Part shown: positions 38,605 to 47,821 of the stretch, in pieces
Layout: each line of letters opens with the position of its first letter
Position numbering within the stretch: position 1 is the stretch's first letter
Origin: Arenivirga flava
GTDB taxonomy: Bacteria > Actinomycetota > Actinomycetes > Actinomycetales > Microbacteriaceae
Direction: 5' to 3'
Length of the DNA stretch: 64,000 nucleotides
Assembly (NCBI RefSeq): GCF_030161575.1
Contig: NZ_BSUL01000001.1
Coordinates: 1,240,001-1,304,000 of the forward strand
Translations under genes and position numbers: made by a program
The notes under the pieces: model-generated
What the model saw: only the letters and a program-made list of their open reading frames with translations
The model's database searches: none
Told to the model about the DNA's origin: nothing

Positions 38605-39732
38605 TCAGCCGAACAGATCGGCAGCGGCGCGAGCCCGCGAGCGCACGTCGTCGAGCGACGCGCCGATGGCGGTCACGTGCCCGACCTTGCGGCCCGGGCG
38701 GCTCGTCTTGTCGTACCCGTGCAGCTTGACGTCGGGGTGCGCGGCCATGGCCTCGGCGTAGCGATCGGTGAACGCCTCGCCAGCGGGACCGCCGAGCACG
38801 TTCGCCATGACCGACCACGGAGCGATCGGCGAGGAGTCGCCGAGCGGCAGGTCGAGCACGGCCCGCAGGTGCTGCTCGAACTGGCTGGTGACGGCGCCGT
38901 CGATCGACCAGTGGCCGCTGTTGTGCGGGCGCATCGCGAGCTCGTTGACGAGGATGCGGCCGTCCACGTGCTCGAAGAGCTCGACGGCGAGCACGCCGGT
39001 GACGCCCAGCCCGTCGGCGACGCGCGCGGCGATGCGGCGCGCCTCCGCATCCGCTTCGTCGCTCAGATCGGGAGCGGGGGCGAGCACCTCGGCGCAGACG
39101 CCGCCGCGCTGGATGGTCTCGACCGTCGGCCAGGCGACGGAGGCACCGGAGGGGCGACGGGCCACGAGGGCGGCGAGCTCACGACGGAACTCGACGAGCT
39201 CCTCGACGAGCAGAGCGCCGCCGCGGCCGTCCTCGGCGAGCGCCGCGAACCAGTCCTCGGCTTCGGCGGCCGAGGAGATGACCCGCACGCCCTTGCCGTC
39301 GTAGCCGCCGCGCGGCGTCTTGAGCACGCCCCTGCCGCCGTTGGCGGCGAGGAAGTCGGCGAGCTCCGCGGTGTCGTGCACGGCCGCCCAGGCGGGTGCG
39401 GGCAGGCCGAGCTCGGTGAGGCGGGCGCGCATGAGCAGTTTGTCCTGGGCGTAGCGGAGGGCGTCCGGGCCCGGGTGCACGGGCACGCCGCGCTCGATCA
39501 GCGCGCGCAGCACCGGCTCGGGCACGTGCTCGTGGTCGAAGGTGATGACGTCGACGTCCTCGGCGAAGGCGAGCACGGTGTCGAGGTCGCGGTAGTCGCC
39601 CACCGCCGTCGCGGCGATGGCGGCCGAGGAGTGCTCGGCCTCGGCGAGCACGCGGATCTCGAGGCCCAGAGCGATCGCCGGGGGCACCATCATGCGCGCG
39701 AGCTGTCCGCCGCCGATCACGCCGACCTTCAT
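38605..39732 (-). CDS. purK: 5-(carboxyamino)imidazole ribonucleotide synthase
   Basis: 375-residue ATP-grasp enzyme making N5-CAIR from AIR, bicarbonate and ATP. Motifs: [10 protein letters not shown] at the N-terminus, [20 protein letters not shown], and R-P-H-N-S-G-H-W-S near the metal site. The start ATG at 39732 has GGAGG 6 nt upstream. First gene of a purK-purE-LCP operon. Confidence 0.95.
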   Translation of the reverse strand: MKVGVIGGGQLARMMVPPAIALGLEIRVLAEAEHSSAAIAATAVGDYRDLDTVLAFAEDVDVITFDHEHVPEPVLRALIERGVPVHPGPDALRYAQDKLLMRARLTELGLPAPAWAAVHDTAELADFLAANGGRGVLKTPRGGYDGKGVRVISSAAEAEDWFAALAEDGRGGALLVEELVEFRRELAALVARRPSGASVAWPTVETIQRGGVCAEVLAPAPDLSDEADAEARRIAARVADGLGVTGVLAVELFEHVDGRILVNELAMRPHNSGHWSIDGAVTSQFEQHLRAVLDLPLGDSSPIAPWSVMANVLGGPAGEAFTDRYAEAMAAHPDVKLHGYDKTSRPGRKVGHVTAIGASLDDVRSRARAAADLFG

Positions 39733-39843
39733 CCAGATCCTCCGGTTCCCGGCCGAGCGCTCACGCGACGGCCGCTAGCATCGAGTGCTCCCCATCCTTC
39801 CGCATCGCCGGGCCCCTCGGCGCCGATCCGCCCCGGAGGCCGC

Positions 39844-40314
39844 ATGACCCGCCTCCGCGCGCTCATCCGCTCGCTGTGGGAGAAGCTGATCGGCTACGCC
39901 GTGCGCTTCGGCGTGGTCGGCCTGGCCTGCTACGTGCTCGACACGGCGATCTTCAATCTGCTGCGCACGGGTGCCCTGGGCGATGGTCTCCGCGAACCGC
40001 TCACGGCCTCGACCGCGGCCTTCGCCGTCGCCCTCGTGGCCAGCTGGATCGGCAACCGCTACTGGACGTTCCGGAACCGACGACGAGCGGACCCCTGGCG
40101 GGAGTTCGCCGAGTTCGCCGCGGTCGCGATCGGCGGCTTCCTGATCGGACTGCTCTGCGTCTGGGTGTCGCACTACGTGCTCGGCTTCCAGTCGCTACTG
40201 GCGGACAACATCGCGCGGAACGTGATCGGGCTGGTGCTCGGCACGGCGTTCCGGTTCCTGCTGTACCGGTACTGGGTCTACGGCAACCGTCGCACAGTCG
40301 CACCGGCGGAGTGA
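39844..40314 (+). CDS. GtrA-family membrane protein
   Basis: 156 residues with four hydrophobic helices and conserved family signatures: F-G-V-V-G-L-A-C-Y-V-L-D in the first helix, N-R-Y-W-T-F-R-N-R after the second and Y-R-Y-W-V-Y-G near the end. GtrA proteins are proposed to flip polyprenyl-linked sugars. It is divergent from purK (111 bp) and its stop lies 4 bp from that of the convergent birA. No glycosyltransferase is adjacent, so its sugar is unknown. Confidence 0.9.
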   Translation: MTRLRALIRSLWEKLIGYAVRFGVVGLACYVLDTAIFNLLRTGALGDGLREPLTASTAAFAVALVASWIGNRYWTFRNRRRADPWREFAEFAAVAIGGFLIGLLCVWVSHYVLGFQSLLADNIARNVIGLVLGTAFRFLLYRYWVYGNRRTVAPAE

Positions 40315-40318
40315 CGCC

Positions 40319-41114
40319 TCACTCCGGTCGCAGGTGCGTCACGTCGGCGGCGGCGAGCGACTCGAGCGTGCCGTCGTCGTAGCGCACCACCAGCCGGCCG
40401 TCCGGGTCGATGTCGACGGCGAGCGCCTGCGCATCCGCTCGTCCGGCGCGCACGATGCGCACCCGCCGACCCGGCGTCGAGCTGACGGCGCGAACCCGAC
40501 CGAGCAGCCCGTCGCGCTCCGCGTCGCCACCGGTCCCGGCGAGCGAGGCGGTCGCATCGAGCAGCCGGCGCAGGTAGCCGGCGAGCACGGCATCCGCCAG
40601 CTGCTCGGCCTCGCACTCCACCCTCCAGCAGCAGCGAGGTGGCGAGCTCCGTCGGCAGCTCGTCCACCTCCAGCGTGAGGTTCACCCCGGTGCCCACCAC
40701 CACGCCGTCGGGCACCAGCTCGGCCAGCACGCCCGAGATCTTCCGACCCCCTACCTGCACGTCGTTGGGCCACTTGACCGCGACGCGCTCCGAGGCCCCC
40801 GCGCGCTCGCCGAGCAGCTCGGCGATCGTCTCCGCCAGGCAGAGGCCTGCGAGCAACGGGAACCATCCGTAGCGCTCGAGCGGCAGGCCGGGTCGCAGCA
40901 GCACCGAGGCGGCCAGGCAGCGCCCGGCCGGCGCCACCCAGGTGCGGCCGAGCCGGCCGCGGCCGGCGGTCTGGTCCAGGGTCACGACGACGCTGCCGTG
41001 CTCGAGCCCGTCGGCGAGACCGACCAGCTCGGTGTTCGTGGAGCCGACGGAATCGAGCGCGATGAGCCGCGCTGCGACGGCGGTGGCGAGCGGATACGCG
41101 GAGCCCGGGGTCAT
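40319..41114 (-). CDS. birA: Biotin--[acetyl-CoA-carboxylase] ligase (one frameshift)
   Basis: Attaches biotin to the lysine of the biotin carrier domain, here AccA (52599-54362). Motifs: S-V-G-S-T-N-T-E-L, the biotin-binding [15 protein letters not shown] and G-R-K-I-S-G-V-L; the C-terminal SH3-like domain ends with [10 protein letters not shown]. No N-terminal helix-turn-helix is present, so it is the non-regulatory type. Start ATG 41114. Frame lost at 40619-40626, where removing one base of CCC gives L-L-L-E-V-E-C-E-A-E-Q; total about 264 residues. Confidence 0.93.
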
Positions 41115-41252
41115 GCACGGCACTGTACCGACGCGGCCCGCCCCACAGGCGGCATCCGGGGCCTGCACAGCCGTGCCGGTCTAGGCTGACCCCGCCCGGT
41201 GCCCCCGGGCTCGCCCCGTGCCGAGCTCGGGCCCAGCACCCGACGAGGACCC

Positions 41253-42332
41253 ATGACCGAACCCGAAGCCATCCCCAGCCGCCGCGAACTGCGCGAGCAG
41301 GAGCGCCGCGGCGGACGCGGACGCAAGACCGCCGTGCCCCGTCGGCGTCGGCGCTGGCCGTGGATCGTCGGCTCGATCGTGCTCGTGCTCGCGCTGGTCG
41401 CCGGCGGCGGCTACCTCTGGTACCGGAACGTGCGCAGCGACCTCGCACAGGTCACGCGCCTCGACGACAGCGTGTTCCCCGGCGAGGAGGAGCGTGCCGA
41501 GGACACGACGCCGGACGCCCTGAACATCCTGCTGCTCGGCGCCGACGACACCGGCGAGCTCGGCAACGACATCAACGAGGTCACCCGCCGCAGCGACACG
41601 ATCCTCGTGCTGCACATCCCGGCCGACCGGCAGAGCGTGCAGGTCATGTCGATCCCGCGCGACAGCTACGTCGAGGTGCCGGGCTTCGGCGAGCAGAAGA
41701 TCAACGCCGCGCTCAGCGAGGGCGGCGTCTCGACGGCCGTCTCCGTCATCGAGGGCATCATCGGCGATCGGGTCGACCACATCGGCATCATCGGTTTCGA
41801 CGGCCTGGGCAAGATGGTCGACGTGCTGGGCGGCGTCACGGTGACGAACGACATCGGCTTCCGCCCCCGCCTGCTGCGGCAGAACTACTTCCCCGAGGGC
41901 GAGCTGACGCTCGAGAACGGCACGCAGGCGCTCGCCTTCGTGCGCGAACGGCAGTCCTTCCCCGACGGCGACTTCCAGCGCATCCGCAATCAGCAGGAGT
42001 TCATCCGCTCGATGGTGCAGAAGATGCTCGACACCGGCGCCCTCTCGAACCCGGTCACCCTGAGCAACCTGCTCGGCGAGATGGCCCCCTACCTGGCGCT
42101 GGACGCCGGGCTCAGCAATTCGCGGCTGGTGGAGATCGCGAACGAGCTCTCGGCCGTGCCGCCCGAGAACATGACGTTCTTCACGATCCCCACGCTCGGC
42201 ACGGGCACCGAGGGCGGTCAGTCGGTGGTCTATCTCGACGACGACTGGGTGGACCTCGTCGGTCAGCACTTCGCCGCCGACGATCTCGACACCTTCCTGG
42301 TGCGGCGGGTGGAGGACGAGGCGACCCAGTAG
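41253..42332 (+). CDS. LytR-CpsA-Psr family glycopolymer ligase (intact)
   Basis: 359 residues. Basic N-terminus with [10 protein letters not shown] and P-R-R-R-R-R, one transmembrane helix ([12 protein letters not shown]), then the LCP domain: [25 protein letters not shown] and R-I-R-N-Q-Q-E-F-I with the substrate-phosphate arginines. The start at 41253 has GAGGA 5 nt upstream. A TAGGCT -10-like box at 41182 would give a 60-nt leader. Divergent from birA. Second LCP paralogue in the window; it differs from the first in having a single anchor helix. Confidence 0.92.
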   Translation: MTEPEAIPSRRELREQERRGGRGRKTAVPRRRRRWPWIVGSIVLVLALVAGGGYLWYRNVRSDLAQVTRLDDSVFPGEEERAEDTTPDALNILLLGADDTGELGNDINEVTRRSDTILVLHIPADRQSVQVMSIPRDSYVEVPGFGEQKINAALSEGGVSTAVSVIEGIIGDRVDHIGIIGFDGLGKMVDVLGGVTVTNDIGFRPRLLRQNYFPEGELTLENGTQALAFVRERQSFPDGDFQRIRNQQEFIRSMVQKMLDTGALSNPVTLSNLLGEMAPYLALDAGLSNSRLVEIANELSAVPPENMTFFTIPTLGTGTEGGQSVVYLDDDWVDLVGQHFAADDLDTFLVRRVEDEATQ

Positions 42333-42337
42333 GACGA

Positions 42338-42355
42338 GCGGATGCGGGCATCCGC
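42338..42355. terminator. Short hairpin after the LCP gene
   Basis: GCGGATGC and GCATCCGC separated by two bases, 5 bp after the LCP stop. Weak by length, but it uses the same GCGGATGC stem found in the strong terminators at 50373 and 50888. Confidence 0.4.
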
Positions 42356-42432
42356 CCCTCCTGCACGCCCGCGCCAACGGATCCCCCTCGACCCTGTCGG
42401 AGCGCCACAAAGGCCGACCCCTCGGCCCGCGC

Positions 42433-42438
42433 TACTGT
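42433..42438 (+). promoter_or_regulatory. Putative -10 box of a leaderless accD transcript
   Basis: TACTGT followed by 7 nt (GGGGGAC) and the GTG start at 42446, the same spacing as in accA. Confidence 0.45.
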
Positions 42439-42445
42439 GGGGGAC

Positions 42446-44046
42446 GTGACCGCCGAGAACACTGCCGCTCCCGATCTTTCGACCACCGCGGGCAAGCTCG
42501 CCGACCTGCAGCAGCGGTACCACGAGGCCGTGACCGCCGCGGGCGAGGCCGCCGTCGAGAAGCAGCACGCCAAGGGCAAGAAGACGGCCCGCGAGCGCAT
42601 CGAGGAGCTGCTCGACCACGGCAGCTTCGTCGAGCTGGACGAATTCGTGCGGCACCGCACCCACGCGTTCGGCATGGACCGCAAGCGGCCCTACGGCGAC
42701 GCCGTCGTCACCGGCACCGGCACCATCCACGGCCGCCAGGTGGCCGTGTACTCGCAGGACTTCACGATCTTCGGCGGCAGCCTCGGGGAGGTCGCCGGCG
42801 AGAAGATCATCAAGGTGATGGATCTCGCGCTCAAGACGGGTGTGCCGATCATCGGCATCCTCGACTCGGGCGGTGCGCGCATCCAGGAGGGCGTCGTGGC
42901 CCTCGGCAAGTACGGCGAGATCTTCCGCCGCAACACCGCCGCCTCGGGCGTGATCCCGCAGATCTCGATCGTCATGGGCCCGGCCGCGGGCGGTGCCGTC
43001 TACTCCCCGCGCTCACCGACTTCGTGATCATGGTCGACAAGAGCTCGCAGATGTTCGTCACCGGGCCCGACGTGATCAAGACCGTCACCGGCGAGGACGT
43101 CGGCATGGAGGAGCTGGGCGGCGCGCTCACGCACAACTCCGTCTCGGGGGTGGCGCACTACCTGGCCAGCGACGAGTCCGACGCGCTCGACTACGCGCGC
43201 AGCCTGATCAGCTACCTGCCCGACAACAACCTCACCGAGGCGCCGGTGTACGACGCCGAGGTCGAGCTGGAGACGACGGATGAGGACCGTCGCCTGAACA
43301 CGATCATCCCGGACTCCCCGAACCAGCCCTACGACGTCAAGAGCGTCATCGAGCACGTGGTCGACAGCGGCGAGTTCCTCGAGGTGCAGCCGCTCTTCGC
43401 CCCGAACATCGTGATCGGCTTCGCCCGGGTGGAGGGGCGCAGCGTCGGCATCATCGCCAACCAGCCGTCCTCGATGGCCGGCACGCTGAACATCGACGCC
43501 GGCGAGAAGGCCGCGCGCTTCGTGCGCTTCTGCGACGCCTTCTCCATCCCGATCCTCACCCTCGTCGACGTGCCCGGCTACCTGCCCGGCACCGACCAGG
43601 AGTGGACCGGCGTCATCCGCCGCGGCGCGAAGCTGCTCTACGCCTACGCCGAGGCCACCGTGCCGCTGGTGACGGTCATCACGCGCAAGGCCTACGGTGG
43701 CGCGTACATCGTGATGGGCTCGAAGCAGCTCGGCGCCGACATCAACTTCGCGTGGCCGACCGCCGAGATCGCGGTGATGGGCGGCCAGGGCGCGGTGAAC
43801 ATCCTCTACCGCAACGAGATCAAGGCCGCCGAGGCCGCCGGCGAGGACGTCGCAGCCGTGCGCGCGCGCCTCGCGAACGAGTACACCTACAACGTGGCCT
43901 CGCCGTACCTCGCGGCGGAGCGGGGCGAGCTCGACGGCATCATCGAGCCGGCCGCGACCCGTGTCGCGATCGTGAAGGCGCTGCGCGCGCTGCGCACCAA
44001 GCGGGCGAGCCTGCCGGCCAAGAAGCACGGGAACATCCCGCTGTGA
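42446..44046 (+). CDS. accD: Acyl-CoA (propionyl/acetyl-CoA) carboxylase beta subunit (one frameshift)
   Basis: About 533 residues, carboxyltransferase component that moves CO2 from carboxybiotin to acyl-CoA. N-terminal half: [33 protein letters not shown] and [13 protein letters not shown]-terminal half: [28 protein letters not shown] and [10 protein letters not shown]. Closest in pattern to AccD5/PccB. GTG start at 42446. The frame breaks at CCCC 43005-43008 and one C restores S-P-A-L-T-D-F-V. Stop overlaps the epsilon-subunit start. AccA and BirA are encoded nearby. Confidence 0.94.
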
Positions 44047-44279
44047 GCCTTGACCAGGGTTCGCCGCTCGACCTGCGCTTCGTCGCCGGATCGCCGAGCG
44101 ACGAGGAGGTCGCCGCGGTCGCCGCGGTGCTGACCGCCGCCATCGAGGAGCTCGCGGCGCGCGGTGGCGAGGTGTCCGGCCCGCGACGCCCGGGAACCTC
44201 GGCGTGGAGCCGCTCGCAGCGCCCGCTGCGCACCCCGCTGCAGCCGGGGCCGGGGCGCTGGGCGCACGAGGGCCGCTGA
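44043..44279 (+). CDS. accE: Acyl-CoA carboxylase epsilon subunit
   Basis: 78 residues, GTG start overlapping the accD stop (GTGA). [18 protein letters not shown] matches the short helical signature of the actinobacterial epsilon subunit, which strengthens the alpha-beta complex. The tail is proline/arginine rich and ends with W-A-H-E-G-R. Position directly after accD confirms the role. Confidence 0.85.
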   Translation: MSLDQGSPLDLRFVAGSPSDEEVAAVAAVLTAAIEELAARGGEVSGPRRPGTSAWSRSQRPLRTPLQPGPGRWAHEGR

Positions 44280-44301
44280 CGGCCTCAGGGCGGCGCCTTG
44301 C

Positions 44302-44381
44302 GGGCGCTGCCTGCGCACTCGCATCCGCTCCGCTCAGGTCACAGTGCTGCCCGGGCACTGCCTGCGCGCTCGCATCCGCTC
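44302..44381. repeat. 29-bp direct repeat, two copies 51 bp apart
   Basis: GGGCGCTGCCTGCGCACTCG... at 44302-44330 recurs at 44353-44381 with two differences, both copies ending in GCATCCGCTC. Confidence 0.7.
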
Positions 44382-44393
44382 AGCTCTGCTCGC

Positions 44394-44470
44394 AAAATCA
44401 GGAAGCTCGGCCCGACACGCCCAGGGCGGTGGCCGGGACCTCGGCGTGTCGCGCTGATGTTCCTGATTTC
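44394..44470. repeat. Nested palindrome element, copy 5
   Basis: Outer arms AAAATCAGGAA and TTCCTGATTTC; inner arms CGACACGCC (44413-44421) and GGCGTGTCG (44443-44451) are a perfect 9-bp inverted repeat. Same architecture as the 50655 copy but with A/T-rich ends. Confidence 0.75.
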
Positions 44471-44817
44471 TTGACATGGCCGAACGGGGTGGCCAGACAG
44501 GAGGGGCCTGAGGAGGTGGCCAGATGGGCTGGCCAAGCGGAGGGGCAGGCGGAGGGGGCAGGCGTAGGGCCAGAGGAACGCGGTGGTCGCCGACCGCGGC
44601 CTCCACCTCGCCGCGCTGGCGCGCATCCGCTCGAGGTGCAGTGCTTCGGGAGCAAGACCGTGCGCAAACCGCACGCGCCGATGCCCACACACCGGACGCC
44701 CCGGCGGCCCGGGCTCGACGCTCGGGCAGGGCGATGCGTCCCCCATTCGGACGGTGGCTCACGGAGCGCATCCTCCTCGATGGGCGGCACGGCACGACCG
44801 CGACGCCGCTCGGGCGC

Positions 44818-44823
44818 TAGGCT
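44818..44823 (+). promoter_or_regulatory. Putative -10 box of an orphan transcript
   Basis: TAGGCT, identical to the accA -10-like box. No annotated gene follows; the hairpin series starts about 100 bp downstream. Confidence 0.4.
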
Positions 44824-44918
44824 GAGCTGACGGGTGACCGTGATCGCTCCGGCGCTATCCCCCGCACCGAGCGGTCCGCGTCCCCGTGTCCCCCAAAATG
44901 ACGACTACCTTCACGGTG

Positions 44919-45047
44919 GCTCGTCGAGCACTATGACTAGTGCACGGTGTCGCTTCTGTCGACACCACCTCTCATTCACCGACAAGGGTAAGCGGGTGAA
45001 TGACTTGGGGGAGGGCTAGGACGGTATTCGGGTTATCGTCCTAGCCC
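44919..45047 (+). ncRNA. Candidate structured RNA: four consecutive hairpins ending in a terminator-like stem
   Basis: Perfect stems: GCACTA/TAGTGC (44928-44943, loop TGAC), GGTGTCG/CGACACC (44946-44966), ATTCACC/GGTGAAT (44974-45001) and GGGCTAGGACG/CGTCCTAGCCC (45013-45047, 13-nt loop). A TAGGCT box lies at 44818. The strand is inferred from that box and from the last stem being the strongest. An alternative is a 61-codon frame from GTG 44834 to TAG 45019, but many of its codons end in A or T, unlike every real gene here. No known RNA family is recognised. Confidence 0.4.
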
Positions 45048-45110
45048 GCATCTCGTTAACGGGCGTGCAGCGGATGCGCGATCGCAGGCCGCGCGCAGCC
45101 GGCTGGTGGT

Positions 45111-45219
45111 AGCGGATACCGACGCATCCGACCCGCTGCAGCGAGAACGGGTGCGTCCGACCCGCGACAGCGGATACCGACGCATCCGACCCGCGGCAGC
45201 GAGAACGGGTGCGTCCGAC
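45111..45219. repeat. 58-bp tandem repeat, two copies
   Basis: AGCGGATACCGACGCATCCG... at 45111-45168 repeats from 45169 to 45219 with one substitution before being cut short. Each unit contains GACGCA...CCCG facing CGGGTGCGTC, so each can fold into a bulged hairpin. Confidence 0.75.
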
Positions 45220-45288
45220 ACCCGTCGCCGCGCTCGATGGACTCGTCACGTCGTCCAGAACGACGGGGCCGGAAGAGCCGGTGAGTGA

Positions 45289-45368
45289 CGAAATGCAGGA
45301 GATCCGGCGCGACACGCCGAGGTGGCAGGGCGACTCGCCGGGAGCCCGCAAGGATCTCCTTCATTTTG
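45289..45368. repeat. Nested palindrome element, copy 6
   Basis: Outer arms CGAAATGCAGGAGATCC and GGATCTCCTTCATTTTG are a near-perfect inverted repeat; inside is GGCGCGACACGCCGAGG with the conserved CGACACGCCG. Confidence 0.75.
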
Positions 45369-45431
45369 GTCCGGGTGGCCCGGCGAAAAGGTCCGGGTGG
45401 CGCGGCGGAGCGGTGCGGGCGGCGTGGCGGG

Positions 45432-46466
45432 CTACCGCTCGCGCGGGATCTCGAGCCAGAGGTCGACCTCGTCCTCGGCGTCCTCGTCGAGCGCGCCGAG
45501 CGCGGCCGAGTCCTCGGAGACCGAGCGCAGGCCGACGATCGTGACGGCGATCTCCGATCCGGTCGGCACGGTGCGGATGATGAGGCGGTCCGTCCGCACG
45601 CCCTCCAGGGCCCTGGCGAGGTCGGCGAGCACGCGCTCGCGCGCGCCCTCGGCCAGGTCGTCGAGCCCGCCCTCGTCGAGCAACGTCACCGCGGTGCCGG
45701 CGCGCCGGGCCTCGAGGATGCGCTGGCGCACCGCGTCGTCGAGCAGCCCGCGCCCGCGGATCTCGTCGCGGATCGACGCCTCGAGCAGCAGGCTCTCGCG
45801 TTGATCCTCGGGCGCGAGCCGCCCGCCGGTCACGATGATGCGGTTGAGCATCGGCAGCGCCATGCGCCGCGTCTGGCGCAGGCGGACCTGGCGCTCGTTG
45901 AGATGCGCCTCCTGCGCGGCCTGCCAGGCCTCGGTCTCGCGCTCGGCGTCGGCGAAAGCCTCCGCCTCCAGGGCGGCCCGGGCCACCGCGACGCCGATCA
46001 TGTGCGTCAGCCCTACCCAGACGGCGCTGCCGACCACGCCGAGCGTCGCCAGGGCGATCGGGCCGGCCCAGAGCGCCGTCTGCACGCCGAGCACGACGAT
46101 CCCGATCCAGGCGATCGCGTGCCGTCGCCGCGCCGAGACGATGACGAGCAGCGTGCCGACGGCGGCGATGTGCCAGGTGGCGTAGCCGCTGCCCTGCGGA
46201 TGCGCGGGATCGAGGTCGACCGTCACCAGCACCGGCAGGATGGCCGACACCACGAGCGCGAAGATCGCCTCCCACTCGGGCATGACGACCGGGCCCCAGG
46301 GACGCAGCACGATGACCGTGACGATGGCGTAGAGCGCCATCGCCGTGATCAGCGCGGCCGGCGAGCTGTGGTCGCGGTACGAGAAGGCGGCGAGCACCAG
46401 GTGGTACGCCGAGAACAGCGCGCCGAGGGCCGAGAGCAGCGAGCGCTTGATCGAGATGTTGTTCAC
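45432..46466 (-). CDS. Membrane sensor protein, degenerate histidine-kinase partner
   Basis: 344 residues. Five or six hydrophobic helices occupy residues 10-150, followed by a long charged helix (A-E-R-E-T-E-A-W-Q-A-A-Q-E-A-H) and an alpha/beta domain with L-L-L-E-A-S-I-R-D-E-I-R-G-R-G and V-A-V-T-I-V-G. The position after the kinase and the S-I-R-D-E-I-R motif resemble actinobacterial kinase relatives, but I see no phospho-accepting histidine and no N or G boxes. GTG start at 46466 overlaps the kinase stop (GTGA), so the two are co-translated and may form a hetero-oligomer. Confidence 0.6.
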   Translation of the reverse strand: MNNISIKRSLLSALGALFSAYHLVLAAFSYRDHSSPAALITAMALYAIVTVIVLRPWGPVVMPEWEAIFALVVSAILPVLVTVDLDPAHPQGSGYATWHIAAVGTLLVIVSARRRHAIAWIGIVVLGVQTALWAGPIALATLGVVGSAVWVGLTHMIGVAVARAALEAEAFADAERETEAWQAAQEAHLNERQVRLRQTRRMALPMLNRIIVTGGRLAPEDQRESLLLEASIRDEIRGRGLLDDAVRQRILEARRAGTAVTLLDEGGLDDLAEGARERVLADLARALEGVRTDRLIIRTVPTGSEIAVTIVGLRSVSEDSAALGALDEDAEDEVDLWLEIPRER

Positions 46467-47746
46467 GCTGGCTCCCCCGCCCACACGATGCGCACGCGCA
46501 CGCCGTGGCCCGCCGAGGCGGTGAGCTCGGCGCGCCCGCCGACGCTCGCGACGCGATCGACGATCGAGACCCGCACGCCGAGGCGGCCGGGCGGCAGCGC
46601 GTCCGGGTCGAAGCCGACGCCGTCGTCGCGCACCTCGATGGCCACGCCGGATGCGCCGGCGGTGAGCTGCAGGGTGCGGCGCGCCTGCTCCCCCGCGTGC
46701 TGGGCGGAGTTGACCATGGCCTGCACCGCCGCGGAGTAGAGCGCCTCGGCGACGTGGGCGGGCAGCATCCGCTCGGCGTCCAGGGAGGCGGGGATCAGCT
46801 CGAACGGCGCCTGCAGCACCTCGGCCGCGGCGACGAGCCTGCGGCGCAGCTCCTCGGCCGACACCTCGGCCTCGGGCGGCACGACGGCATCGCCGTCACG
46901 GAGATGCCCCATCGCGCTGCGCGCCATCCGTGCGGCCATGACCTGCTCCTCCGGCGTGCCCGCACGCGCCGCGGTGAGCAGGGTGGTGAGCACGCTGTCG
47001 TGCACGATCGCATCGACGTGCACGCGCTCGAGCTCGGTGGCGTGCTGACGCACGGCGCGGCCGTAGCGGCCGAGCGCCGTGGCCTGCACCGCGTCGACGG
47101 CGGCCGCGGCCTGGCGCAGCAGGGTGATGATGACGAGCGCGGTGCCGCCGAGGACGAGGGTGTAGGTGCCGTCGAGCAGCGCCTGGCGCGGCTCGAGCCC
47201 GCCGCCCGCGGGCAGGAGCCGCTGCACCACGTAGATGACGGGCATGAGCACCGCGAAGCCCGCGGCGACCGGCACGGGGAAGGCGTAGGTGGCCGTGGCC
47301 ACGGCGACGGTGACGAGGTACCAGACCCACGGCATCGCGCCGGCGTAGGAGCCTCCCGTCGCGAAGACCCAGGTGCTCTGCGCGATGAGGAACACGATCG
47401 CGAAGCCGGCCGCGGCGGGCCGGGCGAGGGTCGAGCGGAAGGCGGCCGCCAGCACCGTCGCGATGGCGACGGCCAGGCTGCCGGCCGCGGCGATCGTCCA
47501 GACCGGGTCCGTCAGGGCGGCCTGATCGATCAGCAGCGGCACGGTCTGCACGAGGTAGACCAGGGCGACGAGGGCGGTGCCGCGCAGCACCAGCTGCTCG
47601 ACGGTCGCGCGGCTGACGGGCGTTCGGCCGGCGGAGCGACGCGGCGGCCGCACCGGCGGGCGCAGCGGCGCGACGGCCGGGAACTCAGCGGCCACGGCGC
47701 GCATCCGCTCGTTCGCAGGCGTCATCGGCCGGGTGGCGGCGTGCAT
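46463..47746 (-). CDS. Sensor histidine kinase (NarL-type system)
   Basis: 427 residues. Six or so helices at residues 50-215, then a dimerisation helix with V-H-V-D-A-I-V-H-D-S-V-L-T-T-L-L (phospho-histidine around residue 245) and a C-terminal ATPase domain with A-M-V-N-S-A-Q-H-A (N box), V-R-D-D-G-V-G-F-D-P and R-L-G-V-R-V-S-I-V. It lies 75 bp after the response regulator gene. The start is uncertain between ATG 47746 and 47725. The signal sensed is unknown. Confidence 0.85.
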   Translation of the reverse strand: MHAATRPMTPANERMRAVAAEFPAVAPLRPPVRPPRRSAGRTPVSRATVEQLVLRGTALVALVYLVQTVPLLIDQAALTDPVWTIAAAGSLAVAIATVLAAAFRSTLARPAAAGFAIVFLIAQSTWVFATGGSYAGAMPWVWYLVTVAVATATYAFPVPVAAGFAVLMPVIYVVQRLLPAGGGLEPRQALLDGTYTLVLGGTALVIITLLRQAAAAVDAVQATALGRYGRAVRQHATELERVHVDAIVHDSVLTTLLTAARAGTPEEQVMAARMARSAMGHLRDGDAVVPPEAEVSAEELRRRLVAAAEVLQAPFELIPASLDAERMLPAHVAEALYSAAVQAMVNSAQHAGEQARRTLQLTAGASGVAIEVRDDGVGFDPDALPPGRLGVRVSIVDRVASVGGRAELTASAGHGVRVRIVWAGEPA

Positions 47747-47821
47747 CCGCTCGTCCGGATGCGACGGCGGGGCCGGCGTGGGCCGCCTCGCGAGCGGATG
47801 CGCACCATCCGCCCCGGCCGC

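Larger units (their letters stand above)
44280..45431. other. 1.15-kb intergenic region packed with repeats and hairpins
   Basis: No standard gene. In order: a 29-bp direct repeat (44302-44381), nested palindrome copy 5 (44394-44470), a G-rich GGTGGCCAGA stretch (44490-44570), a -10-like TAGGCT (44818), four consecutive hairpins (44919-45047), a 58-bp tandem repeat (45111-45219), nested palindrome copy 6 (45289-45368) and a twice-repeated GGTCCGGGTGGC (45368-45407). The section 44895-45050 is clearly richer in A/T than its surroundings. Confidence 0.7.

Noticed and set aside
44834-45019. 61-codon frame with a C-x2-C pair
   Set aside because: Codon third positions are often A or T, unlike all genes here, there is no ribosome site, and the stop falls inside a strong hairpin. 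Kept only as an alternative to the RNA interpretation.
44280-45431. CRISPR array in the repeat-rich gap
   Set aside because: Repeats are few, unequal and not regularly spaced, and no cas gene is present.
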